Translations under genes and position numbers: made by a program
From: an uncultured Roseicyclus sp.
GTDB taxonomy: Bacteria; Pseudomonadota; Alphaproteobacteria; Rhodobacterales; Rhodobacteraceae
Reading direction: 5' to 3'
Assembly (NCBI GenBank): GCA_947491935.1
Contig: CANLLF010000003.1
Span: forward strand, 124,001 to 188,000
DNA: 64,000 bases
The notes under the pieces: generated by a model
What the model saw: the letters and a program-made list of their open reading frames with translations, nothing else
Told to the model about the DNA's origin: nothing
The model's database searches: none
Shown: positions 35,790 through 44,952 of the stretch, one piece after another
Layout of the letters: the number at the start of each line of letters is the position of its first letter
How positions within the stretch are numbered: the first letter of the stretch is position 1

Positions 35790-37238
35790 ATGGTTTCGCG
35801 AGTCATTCCGGTCGACCCGTTTGATCTGGTGATATTTGGCGGGACGGGTGACCTGGCCCGCCGCAAGATCCTGCCCGCACTCTATCGCCGGTTTCGCGAT
35901 GGGCAGATGCCCGAGGAGGCGCGGATCATCGGGGCGGCCCGCACCAATCAGGACGGCGCCGCGTGGCGCGCCTGGGTCCGCGAGGCGTTCGACGAATTCC
36001 TGCGGCCGGATGAGATTTCGGATGATGTGGTCGCCGCGTTTCTGGAACGCCTCGACTATCTGGCCATCGACGCAACCGGCGACGGCGGATGGTCCGACCT
36101 CAAGGACAAGATGCGGGATGACGTCACGCAGGCGTTTTATTTCTCGGTTGGCCCAAGCCTTTTCGGGGCGCTGGCCGAGCGGCTCCATAATCACGGGATT
36201 GCGCGCGAGGGCGCGCGGATCGTCGTCGAAAAACCGTTCGGGCGCGATCTGGACTCGGCTTGCGCGCTGAACGCGACGCTCGCGGAACATTTCGACGAGA
36301 CGCAGATTTACCGGATCGACCATTATCTGGGGAAGGAAACCGTCCAGAACCTCATGGCGGTGCGCTTCGGCAATGTGCTGTTCGAACCGCTGTGGAACGC
36401 CCAATATGTGGATAACGTGCAGATCACGGTGGCCGAAGAGGTCTCGGTGGCCGGGCGCGGGGCCTATTACGACCGCTCCGGCGCAATGCGGGATATGGTC
36501 CAGAACCACCTGATGCAACTTTTATGCCTGACGGCGATGGAGCCGCCAAGTCGGTTTGATCCCGACGCCGTGCGCGACGAGAAGCTGAAGGTGATCCGCG
36601 CGCTTGATCCAGTGGAGCCCGCTGACATCGTGCGCGGGCAATATGATGACGGCATGGGCCCGTCCTATATCGATGATGTGGAGGATCCGGCCAGCCGCAC
36701 CGAAAGTTTCATCGCGATGAAGCTGCACATCGCCAATTGGCGCTGGAACGGTACGCCGTTTTACCTGCGCACGGGAAAACGCCTGAAAACCCGTAAATCC
36801 GAGATTGTGGTGACCTTCAAAGAACCGCCCCATTCGATTTTCGATGCCGATGCGGGCAGCCGTGCCAATGTGCTGTCGATCCGCCTGCAGCCCGACGAGG
36901 GGATGGATCTGCGCGTGACGATCAAGGAGCCGGGGCCGGGGGGGATGCGCCTTGTGGACGTGCCGCTCGATATGTCCTTCGCCGAGGCCCTGGGCCCGGA
37001 GGCCGAACATGTGCCGGATGCCTATGAGCGGCTGATCATGGATGTGATCCGGGGCAACCAGACGCTCTTCATGCGCGGCGATGAGGTTGAGGCCGCCTGG
37101 GCCTGGACCGATCCGATCATCGCCGCGTGGAAAGAGCGCGGCGACAAGCCGGTGACATATGAAGCTGGTAGTTTCGGCCCGGAAGAGGCCTTGATGCTGT
37201 TGCACCGCGACGGGCGGCGCTGGCGGGAGATTTCGTGA
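35790..37238 (+). CDS. zwf: Glucose-6-phosphate 1-dehydrogenase
   Basis: A 482-residue enzyme oxidising glucose 6-phosphate to 6-phosphogluconolactone with NAD(P). The cofactor loop IFGGTGDLA is at 14-22 and the substrate-binding RIDHYLGKE at 175-183, with the C-terminal RTGKRL segment. It begins the zwf-pgl-pgi operon after GGAG and a palindromic operator. Its TGA overlaps the pgl ATG (TGATG). Enzyme acts in the cytoplasm at the entry to Entner-Doudoroff and pentose phosphate metabolism. Confidence 0.95.
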   Translation: MVSRVIPVDPFDLVIFGGTGDLARRKILPALYRRFRDGQMPEEARIIGAARTNQDGAAWRAWVREAFDEFLRPDEISDDVVAAFLERLDYLAIDATGDGGWSDLKDKMRDDVTQAFYFSVGPSLFGALAERLHNHGIAREGARIVVEKPFGRDLDSACALNATLAEHFDETQIYRIDHYLGKETVQNLMAVRFGNVLFEPLWNAQYVDNVQITVAEEVSVAGRGAYYDRSGAMRDMVQNHLMQLLCLTAMEPPSRFDPDAVRDEKLKVIRALDPVEPADIVRGQYDDGMGPSYIDDVEDPASRTESFIAMKLHIANWRWNGTPFYLRTGKRLKTRKSEIVVTFKEPPHSIFDADAGSRANVLSIRLQPDEGMDLRVTIKEPGPGGMRLVDVPLDMSFAEALGPEAEHVPDAYERLIMDVIRGNQTLFMRGDEVEAAWAWTDPIIAAWKERGDKPVTYEAGSFGPEEALMLLHRDGRRWREIS

Positions 37239-37909
37239 TGCAGTTTGTCGAATACCCGGACCGGGAAATGATGATGCTTGACCTGGCCGACACCCTGACC
37301 GGGGAACTGGCCGATTGCCTGCGCCGCCATGACAGCGCGACGTTCTGCGTGCCGGGCGGGACCACGCCGGGCCCGATCTTCGACGTGATGAGCGAGCAGG
37401 CGCTGGACTGGAGCCGGGTTGCGGTTCTGCTGAACGATGAGCGTTGGGTGGATGAAGACAGCCCACGCTCCAACACCGCGCTTCTGCGCAAAAGGCTCCT
37501 GATATCAAAGGCCTCCGAGGCGATGTTGATCCCGTTGTTCAAGGCGGGCGTGGCCCCGGAAGACGCGATGGAGGAGCTGGCGGCGGGCCTCGACGGGCAT
37601 CTTCCGATCTCGGTCCTCCTGCTCGGGATGGGCGCGGATATGCACACGGCGAGCCTGTTTCCCGGCGCCGACAATCTCGATGCCGCCCTGAGCGACGGGG
37701 CGCCCCGCGTCATGCCGATGCGCGCGGACGGGGCCGGCGAAACCCGGATCACCCTGACCGCACCGGTCCTCAATGATGCGATGAGCAAACATATCGTCAT
37801 CACCGGGCCGGAAAAACGCGCGGCGTTCGAGCGTGCCGTGCATTTGCCGCCTGCCGAGGCCCCGGTGCGCGCAGTGGCGCAGGGCGCAACAATTCATTGG
37901 GCGGAGTAG
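37238..37909 (+). CDS. pgl: 6-phosphogluconolactonase
   Basis: A 223-residue lactonase (DevB type) hydrolysing 6-phosphogluconolactone to 6-phosphogluconate. It carries [36 protein letters not shown] and the C-terminal HIVITGPEK of the family. The ATG at 37238 overlaps the zwf stop; a GTG one codon earlier is the only alternative. Second gene of the operon; its product feeds edd. Confidence 0.93.
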   Translation: MQFVEYPDREMMMLDLADTLTGELADCLRRHDSATFCVPGGTTPGPIFDVMSEQALDWSRVAVLLNDERWVDEDSPRSNTALLRKRLLISKASEAMLIPLFKAGVAPEDAMEELAAGLDGHLPISVLLLGMGADMHTASLFPGADNLDAALSDGAPRVMPMRADGAGETRITLTAPVLNDAMSKHIVITGPEKRAAFERAVHLPPAEAPVRAVAQGATIHWAE

Positions 37910-37914
37910 GCGAG

Positions 37915-39528
37915 ATGGGTGATATCTGGGGAGACCTTCGGGCCCATTCGGCGGCAAAATCCGGACGGCGGATCCTGGACCTGTTCGATGATCCGGCCCG
38001 GGCCGAAACGTTTTCATGCCGCGCCGATGGCATGCTGTTCGACTACTCGAAAACGCAGATCGATAAGGGCGCGGTGTCGCTGCTGCTGGAATTGGCCCGT
38101 GCCAAGGGCGTGGAGGCCCGTCGCGACGCTATGTTTGGCGGCGAGGTCATCAACGAAACCGAAGGCCGCGCCGTGCTTCACACCGCGCTCCGTGCGGCGT
38201 CCGGACCCATCGTGGTTGAGGGCGAAGATGTCATGCCCGGCGTTCTGGAGACCCGTGCCCGGTGTTTTGATTTTGCCGAGGCGGTCCGGGATGGCCGATT
38301 TCAGGGGCAGGGTGGGACCTACACGGATGTGGTGAATATCGGCATCGGTGGATCCGATCTCGGCCCCGCGATGGCGACCCTTGCGCTGGCGCCGTATCAT
38401 GACGGGCCACGCCTCCATTACGTGTCAAACGTGGATGGGGCGGACATCAATGACACCCTGCAAGACCTTGACCCAAAAACAACATTGGTGATCGTGGCGT
38501 CGAAGACGTTCACCACGATCGAAACCATGACCAATGCGCGGACAACGCGGGACTGGATGGCACCGCATGTGGCGGACCCGTCGGCGCAATTCGCCGCACT
38601 CAGTTCGGCCGCCGACAAGGCGGGGGAGTTCGGCATTCCCGCCGAGCGTGTCTTTGGTTTCGAGGATTGGGTCGGCGGGCGCTACTCCCTCTGGGGCCCG
38701 ATTGGCCTTGGGATCATGATCGCTATCGGCCCGGCGCGGTTCGATGAGTTTCTGGCCGGCGCCCGCACGATGGACACCCATTTCCAGCAAGCGGATCTGG
38801 CCGATAACCTGCCGGTGCTGCTGGCCCTGGTCGGGATCTGGCACAATCAGGTGCAGAACCACGCCACCCGTGCTGTGTTGCCTTATGATCAACGGTTGAG
38901 CCGCTTGCCCGCTTATCTTCAGCAGTTGGAGATGGAGAGTAACGGCAAATCCGTCGCCATGGACGGATCAAGCCTCGCCGTCCATTCCGGCCCGGTCGTG
39001 TGGGGCGAGCCCGGCACCAACGGACAGCACGCGTTTTATCAGCTCATCCATCAAGGCACGCGGGTCGTGCCGTGCGAATTCCTCGTGGCCGCGAAAGGCC
39101 ACGAGCCCGACCTGACATACCATCATCGCCTGTTGGTTGCCAATTGCCTGGCACAATCGGAGGCCTTGATGCGCGGCCGCTCCATGGACGAGGCGCGGGC
39201 GCTGATGGCGGCAAAAGGGCTGGACGGGGCGGAGTTGGAACGGCAGGCCGCCCATCGGGTGTTCCCCGGCAACCGCCCCTCCACAACGCTGCTCTACGAG
39301 CAGTTAACGCCGTTTACCCTTGGCCAGATCATCGCGCTTTATGAGCATCGGGTGTTTGTCGAGGGGGTGATCCTCGGGATCAATTCCTTCGATCAATGGG
39401 GGGTGGAACTGGGCAAGGAGCTTGCAATTGCCCTCGAACCGGTTCTGACCGGGGCAGAGGACGGCGCGGGCAAGGATGGGTCCACCCGCGCGCTGGTTGC
39501 TGCCGCCCGGGCCGCGGGCGGGATCTGA
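37915..39528 (+). CDS. pgi: Glucose-6-phosphate isomerase
   Basis: A 537-residue isomerase interconverting glucose 6-phosphate and fructose 6-phosphate. Signature segments are GIGGSDLGP, the SKTFTTIET phosphate site, [19 protein letters not shown] (with catalytic Glu and His) and the C-terminal [14 protein letters not shown] lysine motif. It ends the zwf-pgl-pgi operon, 5 nt after pgl. Grouping Pgi with Zwf rather than with glycolytic genes fits use as a feeder from fructose 6-phosphate into the Entner-Doudoroff route. Confidence 0.95.
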   Translation: MGDIWGDLRAHSAAKSGRRILDLFDDPARAETFSCRADGMLFDYSKTQIDKGAVSLLLELARAKGVEARRDAMFGGEVINETEGRAVLHTALRAASGPIVVEGEDVMPGVLETRARCFDFAEAVRDGRFQGQGGTYTDVVNIGIGGSDLGPAMATLALAPYHDGPRLHYVSNVDGADINDTLQDLDPKTTLVIVASKTFTTIETMTNARTTRDWMAPHVADPSAQFAALSSAADKAGEFGIPAERVFGFEDWVGGRYSLWGPIGLGIMIAIGPARFDEFLAGARTMDTHFQQADLADNLPVLLALVGIWHNQVQNHATRAVLPYDQRLSRLPAYLQQLEMESNGKSVAMDGSSLAVHSGPVVWGEPGTNGQHAFYQLIHQGTRVVPCEFLVAAKGHEPDLTYHHRLLVANCLAQSEALMRGRSMDEARALMAAKGLDGAELERQAAHRVFPGNRPSTTLLYEQLTPFTLGQIIALYEHRVFVEGVILGINSFDQWGVELGKELAIALEPVLTGAEDGAGKDGSTRALVAAARAAGGI

Positions 39529-39538
39529 GACGCAGACA

Positions 39539-39564
39539 AGCCCCGGCCAACAAAGACCGGGGCT
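39539..39564. terminator. Hairpin after pgi
   Basis: AGCCCCGG and CCGGGGCT pair perfectly around a 10-nt loop, between convergent pgi and the small exported-protein gene. No clear T-tract. Confidence 0.5.
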
Positions 39565-39585
39565 GTCGACGTCACATGTCAGCCA

Positions 39586-39978
39586 TCAGTCTTCGAGGCT
39601 GCTGAAATCCGTCGGCTCCTCGGGCTCGGGGGTCGGCTCGGGCTCCTGCTCCGGTTCGGTGTCTTCGACCTGAAGGCCACAGATGTAACCACTATAGTTC
39701 CCGAACACCGACCCTTCCGGGAACAGGCCCGATGCGGCGGCCCAGGCCATCGCGCGGCGTTCACTCAGGACGGTGTTGCGCGTCAACCCGTTCTCGCCCA
39801 CGGGCACGACGAAGCGGTCGCCACCGTCCACGATGTGCAGGACGGGCGCGCTGGAGCCGCCGGCCTGATTGCAGCGGCTGACGCCAATGAAGCCGGCAGC
39901 GACCGGCACCGACAGGGCCGCCGTGGCGGCGATGGACAGGGCCAGAATAGGCAGAGTTGTGCGACGGAAATGTTGCAT
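39586..39978 (-). CDS. Small exported protein with Pro/Glu-rich tail
   Basis: A 130-residue protein with a signal peptide or anchor (about 8-30, LPILALSIAATAALSVPVAAG), two cysteines that could bridge (SRCNQAGG and GYICGLQ), and a C-terminal low-complexity EPEQEPEPTPEPEEPTD tail, reminiscent of periplasm-spanning or surface linkers. The ATG at 39978 fits the signal; the longer frame to 40074 does not. Function unknown. The flanking AT-rich 39979-40164 likely holds its promoter. Confidence 0.7.
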   Translation of the reverse strand: MQHFRRTTLPILALSIAATAALSVPVAAGFIGVSRCNQAGGSSAPVLHIVDGGDRFVVPVGENGLTRNTVLSERRAMAWAAASGLFPEGSVFGNYSGYICGLQVEDTEPEQEPEPTPEPEEPTDFSSLED

Positions 39979-40164
39979 AACAGTGTCTCCAAATAATTTG
40001 AGTGCTAAACCTCCGGCGATCTCAGAACCCCCGGCGAAAAATGCCGGAAATAGGGTGTCTGAGCGGACGTTCAAAAAATGTGTTTTGTTTAAAGTAACGA
40101 AAAGTTAACCGGCGACCCGCCCCGACGCGATGCGGGAAAACCGCTATTGCGTTGTAAATGATTG

Positions 40165-40656
40165 TTACTCAGACACCGCCTGGTCCTCGGCCAGAAACGC
40201 CGCGCGCCCGGCCTCGGGGATCGGATACCGCCCCGGAGCATCGCGGTTCAGAAGCACCACGACAGCCCCGCCCTCGGCGCTGATCGTTGCGCCCGCATCC
40301 TCGTTCAGAACCCAGATCGCGAAGGTCATCGTGAACGAGGTCGTGCGAAACGCGCTGACCCGACCCGTCACGATGTAATCCAATCCCAGCCCCATCTCGG
40401 CGAGGTAGGTGCAGTGCACCTGTTTCAGCACCAGTCGGGGGGCGGTGGGGCCGTAATCCGTCACGCCGCGCGTCTGGAGAAACGGCAGGCGAAAGCTCTC
40501 GAACCAGCGCAGATAGGCGGTGTGGTTCACGTGGCCCAACGCGTCCAACTCCCCGAACCGCACGCGGTCGGCCAGGCCGAAGGTCCAGGGCGCGGGAATG
40601 CCACGGGCGCGCAGGGTGTCGGGGCCAAGGGGTGTGTGATAGGGCGGGTTGGACAT
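40165..40656 (-). CDS. Acyl-CoA thioesterase, 4HBT hotdog fold
   Basis: A 163-residue thioesterase of the 4-hydroxybenzoyl-CoA thioesterase type. The catalytic region is DALGHVNHTAYLRWFE, with the Asp and the GHVN turn of the family, in a single hotdog domain. Cytoplasmic. The start at 40656 begins MSNPPY; the ORF is open 5 codons further. It is divergent from the phosphoglycolate phosphatase gene. Substrate not predictable; such enzymes are often YbgC-like or act on aromatic or acyl-CoA thioesters. Confidence 0.82.
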   Translation of the reverse strand: MSNPPYHTPLGPDTLRARGIPAPWTFGLADRVRFGELDALGHVNHTAYLRWFESFRLPFLQTRGVTDYGPTAPRLVLKQVHCTYLAEMGLGLDYIVTGRVSAFRTTSFTMTFAIWVLNEDAGATISAEGGAVVVLLNRDAPGRYPIPEAGRAAFLAEDQAVSE

Positions 40657-40716
40657 CGCAGATCTCCGCAAATTGGGGCTGCGAAATATGTGTCGGGATC
40701 ATGGGGCAGGGGCAAG

Positions 40717-41364
40717 ATGGCGCGTATCGTTTTCGATCTGGATGGCACGCTGATCGACAGCGCGCCCGACATTCGGCTGGCCGCCAACAGCGCGCTTGAG
40801 GGCACCGGGGCGGCGTCTTTGACCGTGGCGGAGGCACGCAGTTTCGTGGGGTCGGGCGCGTCGGTGTTCGTGGAACGGATGATGAAGGCGCGGGGCCTGC
40901 CCGCGGGCGTTCATGGGGATCTGCTGGAGCGTTTCTTGACGGTCTATGAGGGAGCCGTGCACCAGACCCAGCCCTATCCCGGCGCGGTCACGGCCCTTGA
41001 CGCCCTTGTGGCGGACGGCCACCGCCTGGGCCTTTGTACCAACAAGCCCATCGCGCCCACCCGGGCCGTTCTGGCCCACCTCGATCTGGCGCGGCATTTC
41101 GAAACCGTGTTCGGGGGTGACAGCCTTCCCGTCAGAAAGCCCGATCCGGCCCCGCTCCACGCCGCCCTTGCGCCGCTTGGCGATGGCCCGGCGATCTTCG
41201 TGGGCGACAGCGAGGTGGATGCAGAGACCGCGGATCGGGCGGGCGTTCCGTGTCTGATCTTCACGCCCGGCTATCGGCGCGTGCCGCTCGACGCGCTGCG
41301 CCATGCGGGCGCGTTCGATCATTGGGATGAGCTGCCCGATCTGGTGGGCAGTTTGGCCGGTTAG
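40717..41364 (+). CDS. gph: Phosphoglycolate phosphatase (HAD family)
   Basis: A 215-residue HAD hydrolase: motif I FDLDGTL (6-12), motif II LCTNKP, motif III lysine in PVRKPDP and motif IV FVGDSEVD. The subtype is Gph/PGP, which removes 2-phosphoglycolate formed during repair or from photosynthesis-type oxygenation; other small phosphates are possible for this family. The upstream frame to 40162 is antisense to the thioesterase, so I start at 40717. Confidence 0.85.
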   Translation: MARIVFDLDGTLIDSAPDIRLAANSALEGTGAASLTVAEARSFVGSGASVFVERMMKARGLPAGVHGDLLERFLTVYEGAVHQTQPYPGAVTALDALVADGHRLGLCTNKPIAPTRAVLAHLDLARHFETVFGGDSLPVRKPDPAPLHAALAPLGDGPAIFVGDSEVDAETADRAGVPCLIFTPGYRRVPLDALRHAGAFDHWDELPDLVGSLAG

Positions 41365-41373
41365 GAGGCGAGT

Positions 41374-41556
41374 ATGGACATCATGTTCTGGGCCTTCGGG
41401 GCCGTGGCGGTTTTGGCCTTGGGGATCATCGCGGTGGCGGGATACGTTGTGTTCTGGCGCGACCGGGGCGTGGAAAACAGCCGGGTCCGGGCAAAGCGGC
41501 GGCTGGGAAAAGAGCCACGGTCCAGCCCCAGGCGCGGCGTGCCGAAATCGAGGTGA
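41374..41556 (+). CDS. Small single-span membrane protein
   Basis: A 60-residue protein with one hydrophobic segment (about 4-26, FWAFGAVAVLALGIIAVAGYV) and an Arg/Lys-rich cytoplasmic tail (KRRLGKEPRSSPRRG). A GGAG ribosome-binding site precedes the ATG, and it lies 9 nt after gph, so it is probably co-transcribed. No family recognised. Confidence 0.6.
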   Translation: MDIMFWAFGAVAVLALGIIAVAGYVVFWRDRGVENSRVRAKRRLGKEPRSSPRRGVPKSR

Positions 41557-41560
41557 GATC

Positions 41561-41634
41561 TGGAGCGGGTAACGGGAATCGAACCCGTAACTGAAGCTTG
41601 GGAAGCTTTCGTGATACCTTTTCACCATACCCGC
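41561..41634 (-). tRNA. tRNA-Gly (anticodon CCC)
   Basis: Read on the minus strand: a 7-bp acceptor GCGGGTA/TACCCGC, D-arm, anticodon loop TTCCCAA with anticodon CCC, T-loop GGTTCGATTCC and encoded CCA (41561-41563). The anticodon stem has one A-C mismatch at its outer pair, otherwise it folds as a standard 71-nt tRNA plus CCA. It reads GGG glycine codons, frequent in GC-rich genomes. Confidence 0.93.
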
Positions 41635-41646
41635 CGCTCGGGGTCC

Positions 41647-41675
41647 GGGATACGCCGGGCGGGGCGGGGCGTCAA
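41647..41675 (-). promoter_or_regulatory. Sigma-70 promoter of tRNA-Gly
   Basis: Minus strand TTGACG (41670-41675) and TATCCC (41647-41652) with a 17-bp GC-rich spacer, ending 13 nt before the tRNA. Good consensus for an alphaproteobacterial tRNA promoter. Confidence 0.65.
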
Positions 41676-41904
41676 CCGGGGAGAGGCGGGTGTGCCGGCG
41701 GGTTATCAAGGTTGATAAGGTGGGTTAAGGTATTGAAGATGCGTTGAAATACGATTTTAGCTAACACTTTCTTAATCTTTGTGGCGGTTTTTTTGGAGAG
41801 CGACGGCCTTCGGTCCGCCGGGGCATTGGAGGGCTTTGGAGCTCAAAGTGTTCGATGCTGCGGCAACCTTGAACGACTGCTTCAGCGACACGCATCTGTG
41901 TACA

Positions 41905-42573
41905 CTACGATCCGCGTTGCGACGTGGCGAGAGCGCCACTCAGTGCAACGAGAATCCCACCGCCAACTGCCTCGATCCATTCGATCACCCGGTCCCGCAT
42001 CAAGCGCGCCGAGAGGGCGGATGCGAGGCCGTAAAAGACGAGGATGGGAAGCTCCAGCAAGACGGACACAACGCCAAGGACTACGAGTTGAAGGGCGACG
42101 TTGCCGTCTGGCGATATGAATTGCGGGAGGATGGCCACGAAGAAGGCGATATTCTTGGGGTTCGATGCCTGAAGCGTGAAGCCCTGCCAGAACGATCGGA
42201 TCGCGGTCTGGGGGACCTGCGGGGCGGCGGCCTGAACCTCGGCAAGGTCCAATCCCCCACCCAGCGACCGGTCGCGCCAAAGACGCTTGATCAACGGGGC
42301 GATCATCCCGATGCCCAGATAGACGAGATAGGCCGCGCCGATCCACTTGACCAAGGTGAACAGCGTCGCGCTGGCAAGGATCAGGGCGCCGACGCCAAGG
42401 GCAGACAGTGTGAAGAACACGGCGTTGGTCGACAATATTCCCAAGGTCGCCATGAAGCCGATGCGAAAGCCCTGGCGCATCGACAGCCCGATCACGAGCA
42501 GTACAGCCGGACCTGGGGTGAGCGACAACAAGAATTCGGTCAGCGCGAATAGAGCGAGAGTGCTGAGGTCCAT
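41905..42573 (-). CDS. LysE family translocator
   Basis: A 222-residue inner-membrane exporter of the LysE/RhtB family with about six hydrophobic segments and the N-terminal LSLTPGPAVLLVIG motif that marks the family; the ASNPKN motif lies in the middle. It exports amino acids or related compounds. A degenerate AT-rich upstream region precedes it. Substrate is unknown; threonine, homoserine or cysteine derivatives are typical. Confidence 0.85.
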   Translation of the reverse strand: MDLSTLALFALTEFLLSLTPGPAVLLVIGLSMRQGFRIGFMATLGILSTNAVFFTLSALGVGALILASATLFTLVKWIGAAYLVYLGIGMIAPLIKRLWRDRSLGGGLDLAEVQAAAPQVPQTAIRSFWQGFTLQASNPKNIAFFVAILPQFISPDGNVALQLVVLGVVSVLLELPILVFYGLASALSARLMRDRVIEWIEAVGGGILVALSGALATSQRGS

Positions 42574-42716
42574 TCCTGAAAATCTCCAGATCCGATTTGG
42601 AGCAATCTATTCCCGAACCCTCGGAGGTGTGCCCTGCGAACGCTTCAAAAAGAATATATTTTTCGCGGATAGCTTACGGCAGAAGCAGACAGGGAGGCGG
42701 CTGATGCGAAACTCCG

Positions 42717-42743
42717 CTTGATCCGCTTGATCCGCTTGATCCG
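42717..42743. repeat. 9-bp unit repeated three times
   Basis: CTTGATCCG occurs three times head to tail between lysE and the RamA-like gene, in a 227-nt noncoding stretch (42574-42800). No other gene is visible there. Confidence 0.8.
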
Positions 42744-42800
42744 TAGAGCGAACGTTCGTCCTCGCCGCGCACCGAGCGCCGCGGATCACGCGTGCCGCGA

Positions 42801-44840
42801 CTAGCCCGACCGCCGCCTGCGCCGACCGCCGCCGGTGCCCGGCGCGCTGCCCTGGCCGAAATGGACCGCCGGCAGTGTCACGACCTGCGCCAGCTCCGGG
42901 AACGGATCGGTGGCGTGTGGGATGGCGTTGGCGTTGACGAAATGCTCCTGGAATCTCGGCTCCACGGCGGTCTCGACCTTGTGGATCTGGCCCACGACCT
43001 CTTCGATCCGGGTGCGGGCGGCGCGGTTGCAGAGCGCGATGCGCGCGCCGTGGCCCGCTGCATTGCCGGCCGATTGCACCTTGTCGAGAGGCACATCGGG
43101 GATCATGCCAAGCACCATGGCGTGTTTGGGTGAGATATGCGCGCCGAAGGCCCCGGCGAGCACGACGCGATCGACCTTGTCGACCCCGCGCTTGTCCATC
43201 AGCAGGCGCGCGCCCGCGTATAGCGCGGATTTGGCCAGCTGGATGGCGCGGATATCGCCCTGGGTGACGGTGATGCGGGGCCCGCCCTGCGCGGTGGCGT
43301 CGTGGATCAGATAGGCATGGGTGCGGCCCGTGGGTTCGGACCGCGCTGTGCCGGTGGCCTCCGCGCTGCCGATGAGGCCCGAGGCGTCCAGCAGGCCCGC
43401 CATGCGCATTTCGGCCACGGCCTCGATAATGCCCGAGCCGCAGATGCCGGTTACTTGCGTGTCGGCGGGGAAGGCGGGATCGTCGGACCACAGATCACTG
43501 CCGATGACGCGGAAGCGCGGCTCCTTGGTGTCGGGATCGATCTCGATCCGCTCGATGGCGCCGGGCGCGGCGCGCTGGCCCGCGCTGATCTGGGCGCCCT
43601 CGAAGGCGGGGCCGGTCGGCGAGGAGCAGGCGAGCACGCCGCTGGTATCGCCGAGCAGGATCTCCGCGTTGGTGCCCACATCAACAATGAGCGCCAAGTC
43701 ATTGGATGTATTGGGTTCCTCGGCCAGCGCGACGGCGGCGGCATCGGCGCCGACATGGCCCGCGATGCACGGCAGAAGGTAGGTTTGAGCCGTCGGCGCA
43801 ATCCCCGTCAGCCCGATATCGCGCGCTTCCATCGTAAGGCTGCCGGAGGTCGCCAGGGCGAATGGCGCCTGCCCAAGCTCCACCGGATCGATGCCCAGAA
43901 GTAGGTGGTGCATAACCGGATTACAGACAATAACGGTTTCCAAGATCAGTGCGGGATCGATGTCGGCCTCGCCCGCGATCTCCATGGCCAGATCGTTCAG
44001 GGCGCCCTGCACAGCCTGCGTCATCTCCGCATCGCCGCCGGGGTTCATCATCACGTAGCTGACGCGGCTCATCAGGTCTTCGCCAAAGCGGATCTGCGGG
44101 TTCATCAGGCCGGAGGAGGCCAGCACATGGCCGTCGGTCAGGTCACACAAATGCGCCGCGATGGTGGTGGAGCCCAGATCGACCGCAAGCCCGTAGAGAC
44201 CGCCTTCATGCAGGCCGGGCCAGACGCCGAGGATCATCATTTCATCCGATCCGGCGGGCTGATGCAGCGCCACGGAGATCTGCCATTTGCCCTTGCGCAG
44301 GGCCGGTTGCAGGGCTTTCAGGATCGGGAGGCTGGCCGTCACGTTCGCCACCTGCCATTGGTCGCGCAGGGCGTCCTTCACCCGCTCCAGATCGCCGGAG
44401 GGCGAATGCATGTCGGGCTCTTCCACCTCGATCAGGACAAGACGTGTGGCGGGATCCATGATGATGGGCTTGGCGGACGCCGCCTTGCGCACCACCTGCC
44501 GGTGCACCTGGCTTTCGGGCGGCACATCGACGACGATGTCGCCCTGCACTTTTGCCTGACACCCAAGGCGACGGCCTTCCTTCAGGCCGCGCACGCGATC
44601 ATAGCGGGCTTCGACCTCGTTCCAGTCGCTGAGCGCGCCGTCGCGTACCGTCACGCCGTGCTTCGGGAAGTCGCCGTAGGAGGGCGCAATCTGGCATTTT
44701 GAGCAGATGCCGCGCCCGCCGCAGACGCTATCGAGATCGACACCAAGCTGGCGTGCGGCGCTTAGGATCGGGGTGCCCACGGCGAAGCGCCCACGCTTGC
44801 CCGAAGGGGTGAAGATAACAAGGGGATCCTGGTCGCTCAT
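42801..44840 (-). CDS. RamA-like corrinoid-protein reductive activator (ASKHA)
   Basis: A 679-residue protein: an N-terminal [2Fe-2S] ferredoxin domain (C40, C46, C49, C94) followed by an actin-like ATPase domain of the DUF4445/ASKHA type starting with GLAVDLGSTTIAAHL. RamA-like proteins reduce inactive Co(II) corrinoid to Co(I) with ATP; in some Rhodobacterales a RamA-like protein has been proposed to reactivate a split methionine synthase that lacks the MetH reactivation domain. The C-terminus is GTGGGRRRRRSG, Arg/Gly-rich like that of the pterin-binding neighbour. It is the last gene of a minus-strand group. Confidence 0.85.
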   Translation of the reverse strand: MSDQDPLVIFTPSGKRGRFAVGTPILSAARQLGVDLDSVCGGRGICSKCQIAPSYGDFPKHGVTVRDGALSDWNEVEARYDRVRGLKEGRRLGCQAKVQGDIVVDVPPESQVHRQVVRKAASAKPIIMDPATRLVLIEVEEPDMHSPSGDLERVKDALRDQWQVANVTASLPILKALQPALRKGKWQISVALHQPAGSDEMMILGVWPGLHEGGLYGLAVDLGSTTIAAHLCDLTDGHVLASSGLMNPQIRFGEDLMSRVSYVMMNPGGDAEMTQAVQGALNDLAMEIAGEADIDPALILETVIVCNPVMHHLLLGIDPVELGQAPFALATSGSLTMEARDIGLTGIAPTAQTYLLPCIAGHVGADAAAVALAEEPNTSNDLALIVDVGTNAEILLGDTSGVLACSSPTGPAFEGAQISAGQRAAPGAIERIEIDPDTKEPRFRVIGSDLWSDDPAFPADTQVTGICGSGIIEAVAEMRMAGLLDASGLIGSAEATGTARSEPTGRTHAYLIHDATAQGGPRITVTQGDIRAIQLAKSALYAGARLLMDKRGVDKVDRVVLAGAFGAHISPKHAMVLGMIPDVPLDKVQSAGNAAGHGARIALCNRAARTRIEEVVGQIHKVETAVEPRFQEHFVNANAIPHATDPFPELAQVVTLPAVHFGQGSAPGTGGGRRRRRSG

Positions 44841-44952
44841 CTGCCTCGGCCCGGAATGGTGGTGGTGCTGCGGACCCTAGCAAACTGGCCCCCGCGCGAA
44901 AGGCGAAATACGCCTTCGGGGGGCCTTGCGGCGTCGGATTTCAAGATGTGCA

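Noticed and set aside
40081-40110. TTAA...TTAACC near the small exported-protein gene as a CtrA box
   Set aside because: Spacing is 12, not 7 bp.
41741-41780. AT-rich stretch with T-run after the tRNA region, possible origin or transposon end
   Set aside because: No terminal repeats, no DnaA-box cluster, and it is simply upstream sequence of the tRNA.
42607-43491. Minus-strand frame overlapping the RamA-like C-terminus in another frame
   Set aside because: Overlaps the real gene; reads as arginine-rich noise.
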